Shown in pieces: positions 29,848-37,511 of a DNA stretch of 39,702 nt. The stretch is from positions 1 to 39,702 of the forward strand of contig JBHEKP010000372.1 in assembly GCA_041859375.1 (NCBI GenBank), written 5' to 3'. Source of the DNA: JBHEKP01 sp041859375 (GTDB lineage: Bacteria > Hydrogenedentota > Hydrogenedentia > Hydrogenedentales > CAITNO01). A model generated the notes under the pieces. It did no database searches and was not told the origin of the DNA. It saw only the letters and a list, made by a program, of their open reading frames with translations. The position numbers were made by a program, and so were the translations under genes. How positions within the stretch are numbered: the stretch's first letter is position 1; each line of letters starts with the position of its first letter.

Positions 29848-30102
29848 TTACTCCGTCTCCAGGACCGCGAGCGGATCGCCCACCCGCACCTCGTCGTCCT
29901 CGCGCACAAGCTGCTCAAGCAGCACGCCCGCCGCCGGGCACGGCACCACAAAGGCCGCCTTGTCCGTGTTAATCTCAACCAGGTCGTCCCCGGCCGAAAG
30001 CGCGTCGCCGGGCTTTGCCAGCCAGAACGCGACCGTGCCGCCCGTCACGGCGTCCCCGTCGTCGCCCAGGCTGGGCAGTGTTATCGTGGTTTTTCCGGCC
30101 AT
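29848..30102 (-). CDS. Free-standing lipoyl-domain (biotinyl/lipoyl attachment) protein
   Basis: An 84-residue protein that is a single lipoyl domain: ITLPSLGDD at the start, FWLAKPGDALSAGDDLVEINTDKA with the lipoylation lysine K48 in the DKA turn, PAAGVLLEQLVREDDEVRVGDPLAVLE at the end. ATG 30102 has GGAGG seven bases ahead; the open frame extends upstream into lipA but without support. It looks like the N-terminal domain of a dihydrolipoamide acyltransferase without the peripheral-subunit-binding and catalytic domains. It lies 19 bases downstream of lipA, which would make its cofactor. It is either a stand-alone carrier acting in trans or the remnant of a split E2; no E1, E2 core or E3 gene is in the window. 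Confidence 0.88.
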   Translation of the reverse strand: MAGKTTITLPSLGDDGDAVTGGTVAFWLAKPGDALSAGDDLVEINTDKAAFVVPCPAAGVLLEQLVREDDEVRVGDPLAVLETE

Positions 30103-30121
30103 GATCAGCCTCCTCCGTCCG

Positions 30122-31018
30122 TCAAACTTCCCCGCCGCGGGGGGCGCGCCCGGTCGACGCGCGCTCAAGCAGCGCCTCCGACCGGTATGAGCTTCTCACA
30201 AAGGGCCCCGCCACCGCGAAGGTGAAGCCCGTATCATACGCCATTTGCTCGTAGGACCGGAACTGCTCCGGGGTGACAAAATCCGCCACCTCCCCGTTTT
30301 TCCGCCCGGGCCGGAGGTACTGGCCCATGGCCACCGCGTCGCAGCCCGCCCCGCGCAGATCCTCCAGCGTGGCCCTCACCTCCGCCTCCGTCTCGCCGCA
30401 GCCAAGCATGAAGGACGACTTCACAAAGCCTGCGGCCAGTTCCCTTGCCGTCCGCAGCACTGCCAGCGAGCCGGCATAGCTGAAGCGGCGGTCCCGCATC
30501 AGCGGGTGAAGCCGCTCCACCGTCTCGATGTTGTGGCTGAACACTTCCGGTCCTGCCGCAACCACCGCGCCGATGGCGTCACGGTCGCCGCCGAAGTCCT
30601 GCACCAGCGCCTCGATGGTCACCCCCGGCGCGGCTTCCTTCACCGCGCGGATGGCCGCCGCGATGTGCGCCGCGCCGCCGTCCGGCAGGTCGTCCCGCGT
30701 AACCGACGTGATGACCAGGTGTTTCACACCCATGCGCCGCGCCGCCTCCGCCACATGCGCCGGCTCCTCCGGGTCCACCGGCAGCGGTTTGCCGCCGTTT
30801 ACCCCGCAAAAGGAGCAGTGCCGTGTGCACACGTTGCCCAGCACCATGAAGGTGGCCGTGCGGCGGCTCCAGCATTCCCCCTGGTTTGGGCAATGCGCGC
30901 TCTGGCAAACCGTGTGCAGGTTCAGCCCCGCCAGCAGGCTCTTCACCTCCTGGTGGGCCTCGCCAGACGGCCACGCGCGGCGAATCCAGTCCGGGAATTT
31001 CTTTGCGGGCTCCTGCAT
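30122..31018 (-). CDS. lipA: Lipoyl synthase LipA
   Basis: LipA is a radical-SAM enzyme that inserts two sulfurs into octanoyl groups on lipoyl domains. The 298-residue protein has the auxiliary-cluster cysteines C38, C43 and C49 (VCQSAHCPNQGECW), the radical-SAM cysteines C64, C68 and C71 (NVCTRHCSFCGV), EALVQDFGGD, FSHNIETVERLHPLMRD, KSSFMLGCGET and the C-terminal RSSYRSE that ligates the auxiliary cluster. It is the first gene of the - strand operon. No lipB gene is visible nearby, so the octanoyl donor step is encoded elsewhere. Confidence 0.97.
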   Translation of the reverse strand: MQEPAKKFPDWIRRAWPSGEAHQEVKSLLAGLNLHTVCQSAHCPNQGECWSRRTATFMVLGNVCTRHCSFCGVNGGKPLPVDPEEPAHVAEAARRMGVKHLVITSVTRDDLPDGGAAHIAAAIRAVKEAAPGVTIEALVQDFGGDRDAIGAVVAAGPEVFSHNIETVERLHPLMRDRRFSYAGSLAVLRTARELAAGFVKSSFMLGCGETEAEVRATLEDLRGAGCDAVAMGQYLRPGRKNGEVADFVTPEQFRSYEQMAYDTGFTFAVAGPFVRSSYRSEALLERASTGRAPRGGEV

Positions 31019-31055
31019 CTCTCAGGCTCCGGTCAAATTGCGAAAAACTCGGGCG

Positions 31056-31063
31056 ATTATAGC
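31056..31063 (-). promoter_or_regulatory. Consensus -10 box of the lipA operon
   Basis: On the - strand the sequence reads GCTATAAT (31063-31056), a perfect TATAAT, 37 bases before the lipA ATG. A weak TTCGGC (31084-31079) lies 17 bases upstream. It probably drives all six genes down to 25897. Confidence 0.6.
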
Positions 31064-31569
31064 ATGCGGACGGCGGGGGCCGAAAGAATTGGCCCCTTTT
31101 CGGCGCGCCGCCCCGTTTCCGGAGCCCGCCAAATCCGGTGAAACTTTTTCAGTCAATCGCGGATTACCAACCCAGGGAATAACTCCCCTCCACCCGGCGT
31201 TTTCATCCTCATTTAACCGGCGCAATGTGCGGCGGTTCAAAACAGCACATGACCCGTCCCAGCCCTTTCACGGTCCGGACGGCGGGACGAAATTGGCATA
31301 GACAGGCGGCAACCATGTTTCTCGGACATTCTTTTGAGACGAATTCCATCCTGCTGTACGCATTGATGCGTGAGCGGACCGGGGCCGTCCTGCATGATCA
31401 GGAAGAACCCCTCCGGCGGCCGGTTCCGGTGAAAACGCCCGGCATCCCCTGGGCAAAAACCGCCAAAACAGCGCTCCGCATCCTCCGCCGTCTCACGCGC
31501 GGAAACTCCCTGCCCAGCCCCCGCCCCGAGGCCGGCTGAACCTGCTTCCCTTGAATCATTTCGCGTGTT
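31062..31569. other. Mostly non-coding stretch between lipA and the FG-GAP gene
   Basis: A 508-base gap. It holds the upstream part of the lipA promoter, a GGGGCC/GGCCCC hairpin followed by TTTT (31076-31100) with no + strand gene in front of it, and one weak + strand reading frame (listed separately). I see no RNA gene, repeat array or mobile-element trace in it. Confidence 0.5.
31315..31539 (+). CDS. Possible small hypothetical protein
   Basis: A 74-residue frame from ATG 31315 with a weak GGCGG ahead of it. The product (MFLGHSFETNSILLYALMRE.., then a basic, proline-containing end RILRRLTRGNSLPSPRPEAG) resembles nothing I know. Third codon positions are mostly G or C, as in genes here, but that alone is weak support in GC-rich DNA. 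It could equally be a chance frame. Confidence 0.3.
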   Translation: MFLGHSFETNSILLYALMRERTGAVLHDQEEPLRRPVPVKTPGIPWAKTAKTALRILRRLTRGNSLPSPRPEAG

Positions 31570-32949
31570 TCAGGGGCTGTAATAGTTCCAGGTCATCTTG
31601 CTGCGGCGGTAATGCTGGAGGTTCCACAGCCTGGGCTGGGCGGGATGGGGGTTCCTGTCCGTGTTGTGGTAAATGTGCAGCTCGTTTTGGTTCACCACCA
31701 CCAGCTCCTCGCGCCAGTCACCGGCCACGTCGGCGGTGTACAGGCGCTGGGCGGTTTCGGGCAGCCTGGTCAGAAACGCGCCGGTGAGGGGATCAAACAC
31801 GGCCGCGTCCCCGTCCTCGTGCCGTTCCTTGGCCGCGGCAAACTGCCTGTCCTCCCCCGTCCAGTCAATGGTCCAGATGGTTTCCACCCCCGAGTCGGTC
31901 CAGCCTTCCGGGGCCGTGTTGTCTAGCTCGTAATGGGCGATGAGTTCCCCCCGCGCGTCAAACACGAAGGGCTTCTGATGGGTGTTGAAGCGGCTGCGGC
32001 ACCACACCTCCAGACCGGGCCGTGCCGGATCGAACTCGCCCACGGCGGCGTTTTGCGGTTCCCAGTGCTGGTAATGGGTCTCCCAGATCACCCCGCCCAT
32101 GCCGTAGAGGAACACCCGGTTGCCGTCCTTGCCGCCCTCCTCCAGCGCCACCACCTCCAGTCCCGGCAGGTCGGGCCGCACATCGCGGACGAAAATGGAG
32201 TCAATGTGCCCCCGGAGCGGGATGGCCGTGACAAGTTTCCCGTCGGGGCCGAGCAGGGTGCCCCCCAGCACCTCGTCGCGCCCGTCGCCGTCCAGGTCCG
32301 CCACGCGCGTGCCGTTGTGGGCGCAGGCCATGAAATCGTCCCGCCGCCAGAGGGGTTCCGTGCCGCCCCCCTTCAGTTCGCCCAGGGAGTAGGCCGCCAC
32401 ATAACGGCCCATGCGGTAGCCGTCGGCGTTGGTGGCCTGAAGCAGCAGGTCCCGGTCGCCGTTCCCCTGAAAATCGGCCAGCACCAGGTGCTCCCACCGT
32501 TCCGCGCCCTCCGGCACCGGGGGCGAGGCGGTCCAGAGCGTCTTTCCCGTGGCCCCTTCCACCACATGAAGCACCCGGTCATTGGTCAGGAAAAGCACCT
32601 CCGTCCCGCCGTCCCCGTCAATGTCTCCCGCCTGCACGCCGGGGCCGTGGTGGCCCGGAAGCCCCTCGCTTTCCGACGAGCCGCCGATGCGCAGGTCCGC
32701 CTCCAGCACCCAAAGTTCCCTGCCTCCGTTGGCATAAGCCGCCACATGCCCCGGCACCGTGACCAGGTAATCCGGCAGCCCGTCCCCGTCCAGGTCGGCG
32801 GCGATGAGGCTTCCCGCGCTTTCCTTCGGCGCGGTCACCGACATGGGAATGACCATGGGATTGGCCTCATACTGCGCCCATTGGGGGGTGGCGCAGGAGA
32901 CCGCCGCAAGTCCCGCCAGGGAAGTCAAAATCACACGAACAGCACCCAT
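31570..32949 (-). CDS. Secreted FG-GAP/VCBS-repeat protein, rhamnogalacturonan lyase (PL11)-like propeller
   Basis: A 459-residue secreted beta-propeller. ATG 32949 has AAAGGAAAGG ahead of it; the signal (VRVILTSLAGLAAVSCATP) could be cut by signal peptidase I or, less likely, lipidated at C18. Calcium-binding repeat motifs appear at regular spacing: ADLDGDGLPD, GDIDGDGGTE, ADFQGNGDRD, ADLDGDGRDE, with a degenerate FDPARPGLE. The C-terminus (ELHIYHNTDRNPHPAQP, RLWNLQHYRRSKMTWNYYSP) resembles the end of bacterial rhamnogalacturonan lyase-like proteins of family PL11 and of related FG-GAP proteins. The fold call is safe; lyase activity is an inference. A FucP-like transporter lies 5.5 kb away. 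Confidence 0.78.
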   Translation of the reverse strand: MGAVRVILTSLAGLAAVSCATPQWAQYEANPMVIPMSVTAPKESAGSLIAADLDGDGLPDYLVTVPGHVAAYANGGRELWVLEADLRIGGSSESEGLPGHHGPGVQAGDIDGDGGTEVLFLTNDRVLHVVEGATGKTLWTASPPVPEGAERWEHLVLADFQGNGDRDLLLQATNADGYRMGRYVAAYSLGELKGGGTEPLWRRDDFMACAHNGTRVADLDGDGRDEVLGGTLLGPDGKLVTAIPLRGHIDSIFVRDVRPDLPGLEVVALEEGGKDGNRVFLYGMGGVIWETHYQHWEPQNAAVGEFDPARPGLEVWCRSRFNTHQKPFVFDARGELIAHYELDNTAPEGWTDSGVETIWTIDWTGEDRQFAAAKERHEDGDAAVFDPLTGAFLTRLPETAQRLYTADVAGDWREELVVVNQNELHIYHNTDRNPHPAQPRLWNLQHYRRSKMTWNYYSP

Positions 32950-33000
32950 GATAACCTTTCCTTTGCGCCGCTGCGGCCTTGCTTGTTGTTGGAGAACGCC

Positions 33001-33008
33001 ACAATACC
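33001..33008 (-). promoter_or_regulatory. Putative -10 box for the FG-GAP gene
   Basis: GGTATTGT on the - strand (33008-33001) lies 51 bases before the ATG at 32949. It fits the GGTA-type box seen elsewhere in the window; no clear -35. Confidence 0.3.
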
Positions 33009-33085
33009 CGCCGAAGGGGGAAATTTCAACCAGCACGGAAAGAAGCACGCCTTCAAATGTGTTTAGTGATAAAAAGGAGCCCCTG

Positions 33086-33607
33086 ATGAAAACCATTGCC
33101 GACCATATGTCCTTTTATGAGGCCTACCACCGCCACCCCCTCAACAAACTCACCCATTTTGTGGGGATTCCTGCCATTGTCTTTTCCATCCTGGTGCCCC
33201 TGGGCTGGATTTCTGTGGAGCTTGGCGGGGTCACCCTCACGGGGGCGATGGTGCTGGTGGGCGTGGCCTTGGGCTATTACCTGCTGCTCCAGCCGGCCTT
33301 TGCCCTGGGCATGGCCCTCTTCATCCTGCCCACCCTCTATGCGGCCCATCAGGTGAGCCGGATGGGCTGGCTCACCGGCCTGGCGGTTTTCCTGCTCTTT
33401 TTCGTGGGCGGCTGGATTTTCCAGATAGTGGGGCATGTGGTTTTTGAAAAACGCCGCCCCGCGCTGGTGGACAACCTGTTTCAGATGGTCATCGGCCCGG
33501 TTTTTCTGGTGGCCGAGGTGTTTTTCCTGCTGGGTTACCGGCCCGGCCTGCATGCGGAAGTGAGGGAGCTTTCCATGAGGCATCTCCCCAAAAACGCGGA
33601 AAAATAG
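33086..33607 (+). CDS. Mpo1-like (DUF962) membrane protein, putative 2-hydroxy fatty acid dioxygenase
   Basis: A 173-residue membrane protein. ATG 33086 has AAGGAG seven bases ahead. The DUF962/Mpo1 signature is present: SFYEAYHRHPLNKLTHFVGIP (histidines and asparagine that ligate iron in yeast Mpo1), and the second cluster IFQIVGHVVFEKRRPAL with H and E near residue 118. Four or so hydrophobic segments lie between and after (IVFSILVPLGWISVEL, AMVLVGVALGYYLLLQPAF, LAVFLLFFVGGWIFQ, GPVFLVAEVFFLLGY). Yeast Mpo1 removes one carbon from 2-hydroxy fatty acids in phytosphingosine breakdown; bacterial members are poorly known. It is a single-gene unit between divergent and downstream promoters. Confidence 0.88.
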   Translation: MKTIADHMSFYEAYHRHPLNKLTHFVGIPAIVFSILVPLGWISVELGGVTLTGAMVLVGVALGYYLLLQPAFALGMALFILPTLYAAHQVSRMGWLTGLAVFLLFFVGGWIFQIVGHVVFEKRRPALVDNLFQMVIGPVFLVAEVFFLLGYRPGLHAEVRELSMRHLPKNAEK

Positions 33608-33656
33608 GCTTTCCCGCCCTTTCTTGCCGCACCTGCAACAAATTTCCGGGGTTGGC

Positions 33657-33664
33657 GGTATAAT
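33657..33664 (+). promoter_or_regulatory. Consensus -10 box for the lipoprotein gene, flanked by an inverted repeat
   Basis: GGTATAAT lies 62 bases before the ATG at 33727. ACCTGCA (33631-33637) and TGCAGGT (33668-33674) form an inverted repeat around the box and could be an operator; this is a weak, unsupported reading. Confidence 0.55.
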
Positions 33665-33726
33665 AGGTGCAGGTACACTTGGGGCAAACACACCCCTGTA
33701 AATGGGTCAAGGGAAAGGGAAGTAGT

Positions 33727-34200
33727 ATGAAGTTGAATCGTGTTTTGACGCCGGTTGCGGTGCTTGTGTGCCTGGTCGGCCTTTCAGGATGCCCCGGCAC
33801 GGCCTGCCTGGGCATTGACACCTGCCAGTTGGAGGGCGTGTGGCAGACCGCGCCCGCCGAAAAGGCGGTGACCCAGACCGTTGAGATTGCGGACAACACC
33901 ATCAAGTGGACCGGCAGCCTGGCGGGCTTTTCCCTGCCCGGGATTCCCTTTGCGGGCGGCTTTTCGGGAACCTTTGAGATCGATCCCTGGAAGCGGCCGA
34001 AAGAGATGAACATCACCATCAACCGCGTGTTTCTCGGTGGCGACACCAACATCGGGGTGGAGGTGAGTCCCGGCAGGCTTGTCATGGGCATTTACAAGGT
34101 GTCGAGGAGGGAACTGGTTGTCCGGCTGGGCACCGACGAGCTTCGTCCAGACGCCTTCGACACGGAGGAGACGGTTACATTGACCCGGGTTGACCTGTAA
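33727..34200 (+). CDS. Small lipoprotein of unknown function
   Basis: A 157-residue protein. ATG 33727 follows AAAGGGAAG and begins a lipoprotein signal: MKLNRVLTPVAVLVCLVGLSGC, lipobox LSGC with the lipidated cysteine at 22. The mature part (PGTACLGIDTCQLEGVWQT.., EIADNTIKWTGSL, FSGTFEIDPWKRPKEMNITINRV, VSRRELVVRLGTDELRPDAF) looks like a small beta-barrel of the kind found in TIGR03067-type or lipocalin-like lipoproteins, where LEGVW opens the fold and P-x-x-F late in the chain is common. I cannot assign a function. It is followed by an intrinsic terminator. Confidence 0.82.
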   Translation: MKLNRVLTPVAVLVCLVGLSGCPGTACLGIDTCQLEGVWQTAPAEKAVTQTVEIADNTIKWTGSLAGFSLPGIPFAGGFSGTFEIDPWKRPKEMNITINRVFLGGDTNIGVEVSPGRLVMGIYKVSRRELVVRLGTDELRPDAFDTEETVTLTRVDL

Positions 34201-34230
34201 CGCCGCGTCCTCCGTTGTTGAATTGCAGTG

Positions 34231-34270
34231 ACCGTCCGGTCTTCCCGCGGGAGGGCCGGACGGTTTCATT
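34231..34270 (+). terminator. Intrinsic terminator after the lipoprotein gene
   Basis: ACCGTCCGG (34231-34239) pairs with CCGGACGGT (34256-34264), with a CCCGCGGG core between, followed by TTCATTTTT. It lies 31 bases after the stop. The T-run ends about 15 bases before the -10 box of the next gene. Confidence 0.82.
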
Positions 34271-34285
34271 TTTCGGCCCCCCGCC

Positions 34286-34293
34286 GGTACAAT
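34286..34293 (+). promoter_or_regulatory. Putative -10 box giving a leaderless or near-leaderless transcript
   Basis: GGTACAAT ends six bases before the ATG at 34300, and no ribosome site precedes that ATG. If this box is used, transcription would start at or next to the start codon. Confidence 0.4.
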
Positions 34294-34299
34294 GCCCCC

Positions 34300-36384
34300 A
34301 TGAAACACATTCTTTTCATTGCGGGAACCCTTCTCCTCGCCGCTCCGGCCCCCGCCTCCGGAATTGACGGCGGAACCCCCGGCAAAACAGTCACCCCCCT
34401 GACCTATGTCCTCGCCTACGGCGGCGATGTGGTGGGCAATCCGGAGATGATGCGGGAACTGCGCGGGGCGCCGCCCGACCTGCTGCATGTGGGCCACGCC
34501 CTGCCGCTGAACAGCATCTGGGGTCCCACGGCGGACTACAGCGGCTGGAAGCCGAAACTCGTGCCCGCGGAAGAGATACTGGCGCGCCGGGGAGAGCTGC
34601 GCGCCTTCGTCAGTGAAGTCCGCGCCGCCGGGGTCCGCGCCGTCATCTGCTACACCAACCCCTCCATCCTCGGCGGTGACCACGAAACGCGGGGGGGCTT
34701 TTGGGCCTTCTATGATCACTGGGACGACTATGCCGCGCTGGGGCTGGGGCCGAAACCGGAAACCCCGCCGGAATCCTGGATGCAGCGCGGCCGCCGCACC
34801 TTCGACCCGTGGACGCCCGAGCCGGACTACCCCTTCTGGCGCTACGAACCCTGCGTGAACGAGCCCGCATGGCGCGCCTACCAGCAGGTGGTGGTTCGGC
34901 TGGCCGCCGAGTGCGGCTATGACGGCGTCTTTGTGGACGACTGCATCCAGGAGTGCCGCCATCCGGCCTGCCAAAAGCTGTTTCCGGATTTTCTTCAGGG
35001 CCGGTATGCGGCGGACGAATTGGCGGCGCTCTTCGGCGGCGGCTTCGCCATGGGCGCGCCCGCGGGGCGCGATCTGCGCGCCGCCGAAACCTGCCTGTTC
35101 TGGCAGGATTCAATTGCGGGGCATCTGAACGCGATCAAGGACGCCGCAAGGGGGATCAACCCGGACTTTTTCGCCGTGCCGAACTGGGGGGCCGTGTCGC
35201 GGGTGCGCGGGGCGGTTGGCCGCGCCCGGAGCGGCAAGGATTCCCGGGTCTGGCTGCGGGGCGGCGGCGCGTGGCAGATGTACGAGGAGGCCCACCCCCA
35301 GGGCCACCTGGGGCCGGACGACGTGTTCGGCTATCTGCTCCAGTACAAGTACGGCCTGTCGCTCGGGGTGCGGCCCGTCATCATCAGCTACGGCAACGGG
35401 CGGCGCTACACGGAACTGGGACACGCCGAGGCGGCGGCGGGCGGCGGCGGTGCCTTTGTGCAGTGCGGTGCCGCGTTCCCGGAGATACGCCTGAAATGGC
35501 GCAGCTTCTACGGCGCGCACCCGGAACTCTTCTCCGGCCTGGAGGCCTTCGCCCCCGTGGGGCTGGTGCTGTCCTATGACGAAATACGCTTTGGCAACGA
35601 AAACCACCTGCGCGAGGCGCTGGCCGTGTCGCGCGCCCTGTTCCGCCGGCACGTGCCCTTTGCCGTGCTTTCAAAGGAGGACCTCGCCCCGGAAACACTG
35701 GCCGGGCGCGGTGTGGTGATCCTGCCCGATGTGCGCCACCTTTCGGACGGCCAGCTTGCCGCCCTGGCGGGGCGCGCCCTGCTGGTTTCGGGCAAAAGCG
35801 GGGCATTCGACCTGTCCATGCGGGAGCGGGCCGCCAACCCCCTCGCCGCGATTGCCGCGCCGGAGACGCCCGCCGCCGGTGTCCCGGTCCGGGTCGCCTC
35901 CATGGCGGAACTGGTGGATCGGCGCGAGTTTGAGATTGTGGACGCCCTCGACGAGCTGGACGAGAAGGCTTTTCTGGAGAAGGTCGGGAAGATTGCCGCG
36001 TCGCCCCGCGCCGCGGGGGAGGACCGCCTTTGCGGCCTGCTCAATGCCCTCGCGGGGCGGGAACTGTCCATCGCCTCCGACGCCACGGTCCAGACCATGG
36101 CCTACCGGCGGCTGGAGGGGGACCGGGGAACCGTCACCGTCCACGCCGTCCGCTACGCCGCGGCGGTCCGGGGCGGGGAGGAGTCGGAGGTGGGGGCGGC
36201 CCCGCTGCGGGTGACCCTGCCTCCGCCGGAGGGCTGGCGCGTGGAAAAGGCCCGCGTGCTCGCGCCTGGCGCGGAGCCGGCGGTTCTGCCCTTCACGGAA
36301 AGCGGGGCGGGGGTGTCCTGCGAAATCCCCGCCTTTGAGTTCTACGCCCTGCTGGAGCTGGCCCTGCGGCGGGACGGGGGCTGA
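34300..36384 (+). CDS. Large secreted GH42-like protein, putative glycoside hydrolase
   Basis: A 694-residue protein. ATG 34300 opens a signal peptide (MKHILFIAGTLLLAAPAPASG); no ribosome site precedes it. Residues about 35-400 look like a TIM barrel: LTYVLAYGGDVVG, LLHVGHALPLNSIWG, GVRAVICYTNPSILGGDHETRGG, GYDGVFVDDCIQEC (D213, D214, E218), FFAVPNWGAVS. Residues about 420-520 (VGLVLSYDEIRFGNENHLREAL..LFRRHVPFAVLSKEDL..GVVILPDVRHLSDGQLAAL) resemble the trimerisation, glutamine-amidotransferase-like domain of GH42 beta-galactosidases. A beta C-terminal domain follows. The catalytic acids are not certain and the GH family cannot be fixed by eye. It converges with the PP2C gene eight bases past the stop. 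Confidence 0.72.
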   Translation: MKHILFIAGTLLLAAPAPASGIDGGTPGKTVTPLTYVLAYGGDVVGNPEMMRELRGAPPDLLHVGHALPLNSIWGPTADYSGWKPKLVPAEEILARRGELRAFVSEVRAAGVRAVICYTNPSILGGDHETRGGFWAFYDHWDDYAALGLGPKPETPPESWMQRGRRTFDPWTPEPDYPFWRYEPCVNEPAWRAYQQVVVRLAAECGYDGVFVDDCIQECRHPACQKLFPDFLQGRYAADELAALFGGGFAMGAPAGRDLRAAETCLFWQDSIAGHLNAIKDAARGINPDFFAVPNWGAVSRVRGAVGRARSGKDSRVWLRGGGAWQMYEEAHPQGHLGPDDVFGYLLQYKYGLSLGVRPVIISYGNGRRYTELGHAEAAAGGGGAFVQCGAAFPEIRLKWRSFYGAHPELFSGLEAFAPVGLVLSYDEIRFGNENHLREALAVSRALFRRHVPFAVLSKEDLAPETLAGRGVVILPDVRHLSDGQLAALAGRALLVSGKSGAFDLSMRERAANPLAAIAAPETPAAGVPVRVASMAELVDRREFEIVDALDELDEKAFLEKVGKIAASPRAAGEDRLCGLLNALAGRELSIASDATVQTMAYRRLEGDRGTVTVHAVRYAAAVRGGEESEVGAAPLRVTLPPPEGWRVEKARVLAPGAEPAVLPFTESGAGVSCEIPAFEFYALLELALRRDGG

Positions 36385-36392
36385 TCCTTCGC

Positions 36393-37325
36393 TCAGAGCA
36401 CCAGCGCGGCGACGATGCCCGCGCCGAAGCAGAGCAGCCCGAAAAAGACCATGCCCGCGAGCAGCGCCGGGGAGATTCCCTTCTCCCGCATCGCGCGGCG
36501 CATTTTGCGCGCCGCCATCCGACGCCGGTCGGGGTTCACATGGGCCACCACCACCGTGATGTTGTCCCGGCCCCCGTTCTCATTGGCCATGCGCACCAGG
36601 TTTTCCGCGATTTCCGCGGCGGTCAGCGGCTTGGACATTTCCGCGGCGATGTCCGCGTCCCTCACCATGTTCACCAGCCCGTCCGTGCACAGCAGCAGCA
36701 TGTCCCCGGGCGCGAGCGGCCAGCGGTACGTGTCCGCCTCCGTGTCCGGGTGGGTGCCCACGGACCGGGTCACCAGGTTGCGGCGCTTGTCCGACTCGGC
36801 CTCGTCGCGGGACATGAGCCCCAGCTTCACCTGTTCGTCCACCCAGGAATGGTCCTCGGTGCGCGCGATGATTTCGCCGCCCCGCAGGTGGTAGGCGCGC
36901 GAGTCGCCCACATTCCCGATCCACGCCGTTTTCGGCTCCACCAGCGCCGTCAGCAGGGTCGTGCCCATGGGGCGGTCCCCCTGCACCAGGTCGCGGTTGG
37001 TCTGGAAGATGCTGTCGTTCGCCCGCTTGATCGCGCTGCGGAGCAGCGGCAGGTAGCCCAGCTGGTGCGCGTCCAGCACCACGTCCGTGTTCGGCGGCGC
37101 GGGCTCGGGCGGCGGCTCCTTCGTCAGGTCGCGGATGATGGAAACGGCCAGTTTCGAGGCGATTTCGCCGCCGATGTGCCCGCCCAGGCCGTCCGCCACG
37201 GCCAGCAGCGCGCCCTCGCGGAAAAGACGCAACCCCGGCGTGTCCTCCCCGAAAACGCCGAAATTGTCCTCGTTCTTTTCTTTTCTCCGGCCGACATGCG
37301 TCAGCCCGGCAATATCCAGATCCAT
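36393..37325 (-). CDS. PP2C-family Ser/Thr phosphatase with C-terminal membrane anchor
   Basis: A 310-residue phosphatase like Stp/PrpC, which reverses Hanks-type kinase action. ATG 37325 has GGAG eight bases before it. PP2C motifs in order: GLTHVGRRKEKNEDNFGVF, LLAVADGLGGHIGGE (metal-binding D and G), MGTTLLTAL, AWIGNVGDSRAYHLRGG, DMLLLCTDGLVNMV and GGRDNITVVVAHV. An acidic/proline insertion (KEPPPEPAPPNTD) lies near residue 72. A basic stretch (RRRMAARKMRRAMREKG) and one transmembrane helix (LLAGMVFFGLLCFGAGIVAALVL) end the protein, so the catalytic domain is cytoplasmic. No partner kinase is in the window. Confidence 0.93.
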   Translation of the reverse strand: MDLDIAGLTHVGRRKEKNEDNFGVFGEDTPGLRLFREGALLAVADGLGGHIGGEIASKLAVSIIRDLTKEPPPEPAPPNTDVVLDAHQLGYLPLLRSAIKRANDSIFQTNRDLVQGDRPMGTTLLTALVEPKTAWIGNVGDSRAYHLRGGEIIARTEDHSWVDEQVKLGLMSRDEAESDKRRNLVTRSVGTHPDTEADTYRWPLAPGDMLLLCTDGLVNMVRDADIAAEMSKPLTAAEIAENLVRMANENGGRDNITVVVAHVNPDRRRMAARKMRRAMREKGISPALLAGMVFFGLLCFGAGIVAALVL

Positions 37326-37348
37326 GGGGTCTCTCCTGCGGTGCGGAC

Positions 37349-37357
37349 AGGATAGCA
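37349..37357 (-). promoter_or_regulatory. Putative extended -10 box for the PP2C gene
   Basis: On the - strand TGCTATCCT (37357-37349) is an extended -10 that ends 23 bases before the ATG, which leaves a leader of about 17 bases with the ribosome site in it. Confidence 0.4.
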
Positions 37358-37457
37358 GAGGGGGGGCGTCTGTTCAAAAAAGGGGCTTCCCGCAATGACC
37401 CGGCGCGCTGCGCGCGGGACAGCCCCGCGCCGCATTTGTCGCGGGGCCTCCGGGAAA

Positions 37458-37465
37458 TGTATGAT
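37458..37465 (+). promoter_or_regulatory. Putative -10 box for the cyclophilin gene
   Basis: TGTATGAT lies 46 bases before the ATG at 37512 and after the divergent PP2C promoter. No clear -35. Confidence 0.35.
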
Positions 37466-37511
37466 TACGCCGCTTTGTTGAGTGGACGGAAAAAACGGAG
37501 AGAAAAACACA

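Noticed and set aside
31076..31100. GGGGCC/GGCCCC hairpin followed by TTTT, resembling a + strand terminator
   Set aside because: No + strand gene lies upstream, the stem is only six pairs, and it overlaps the region upstream of the lipA -10 box; probably chance.
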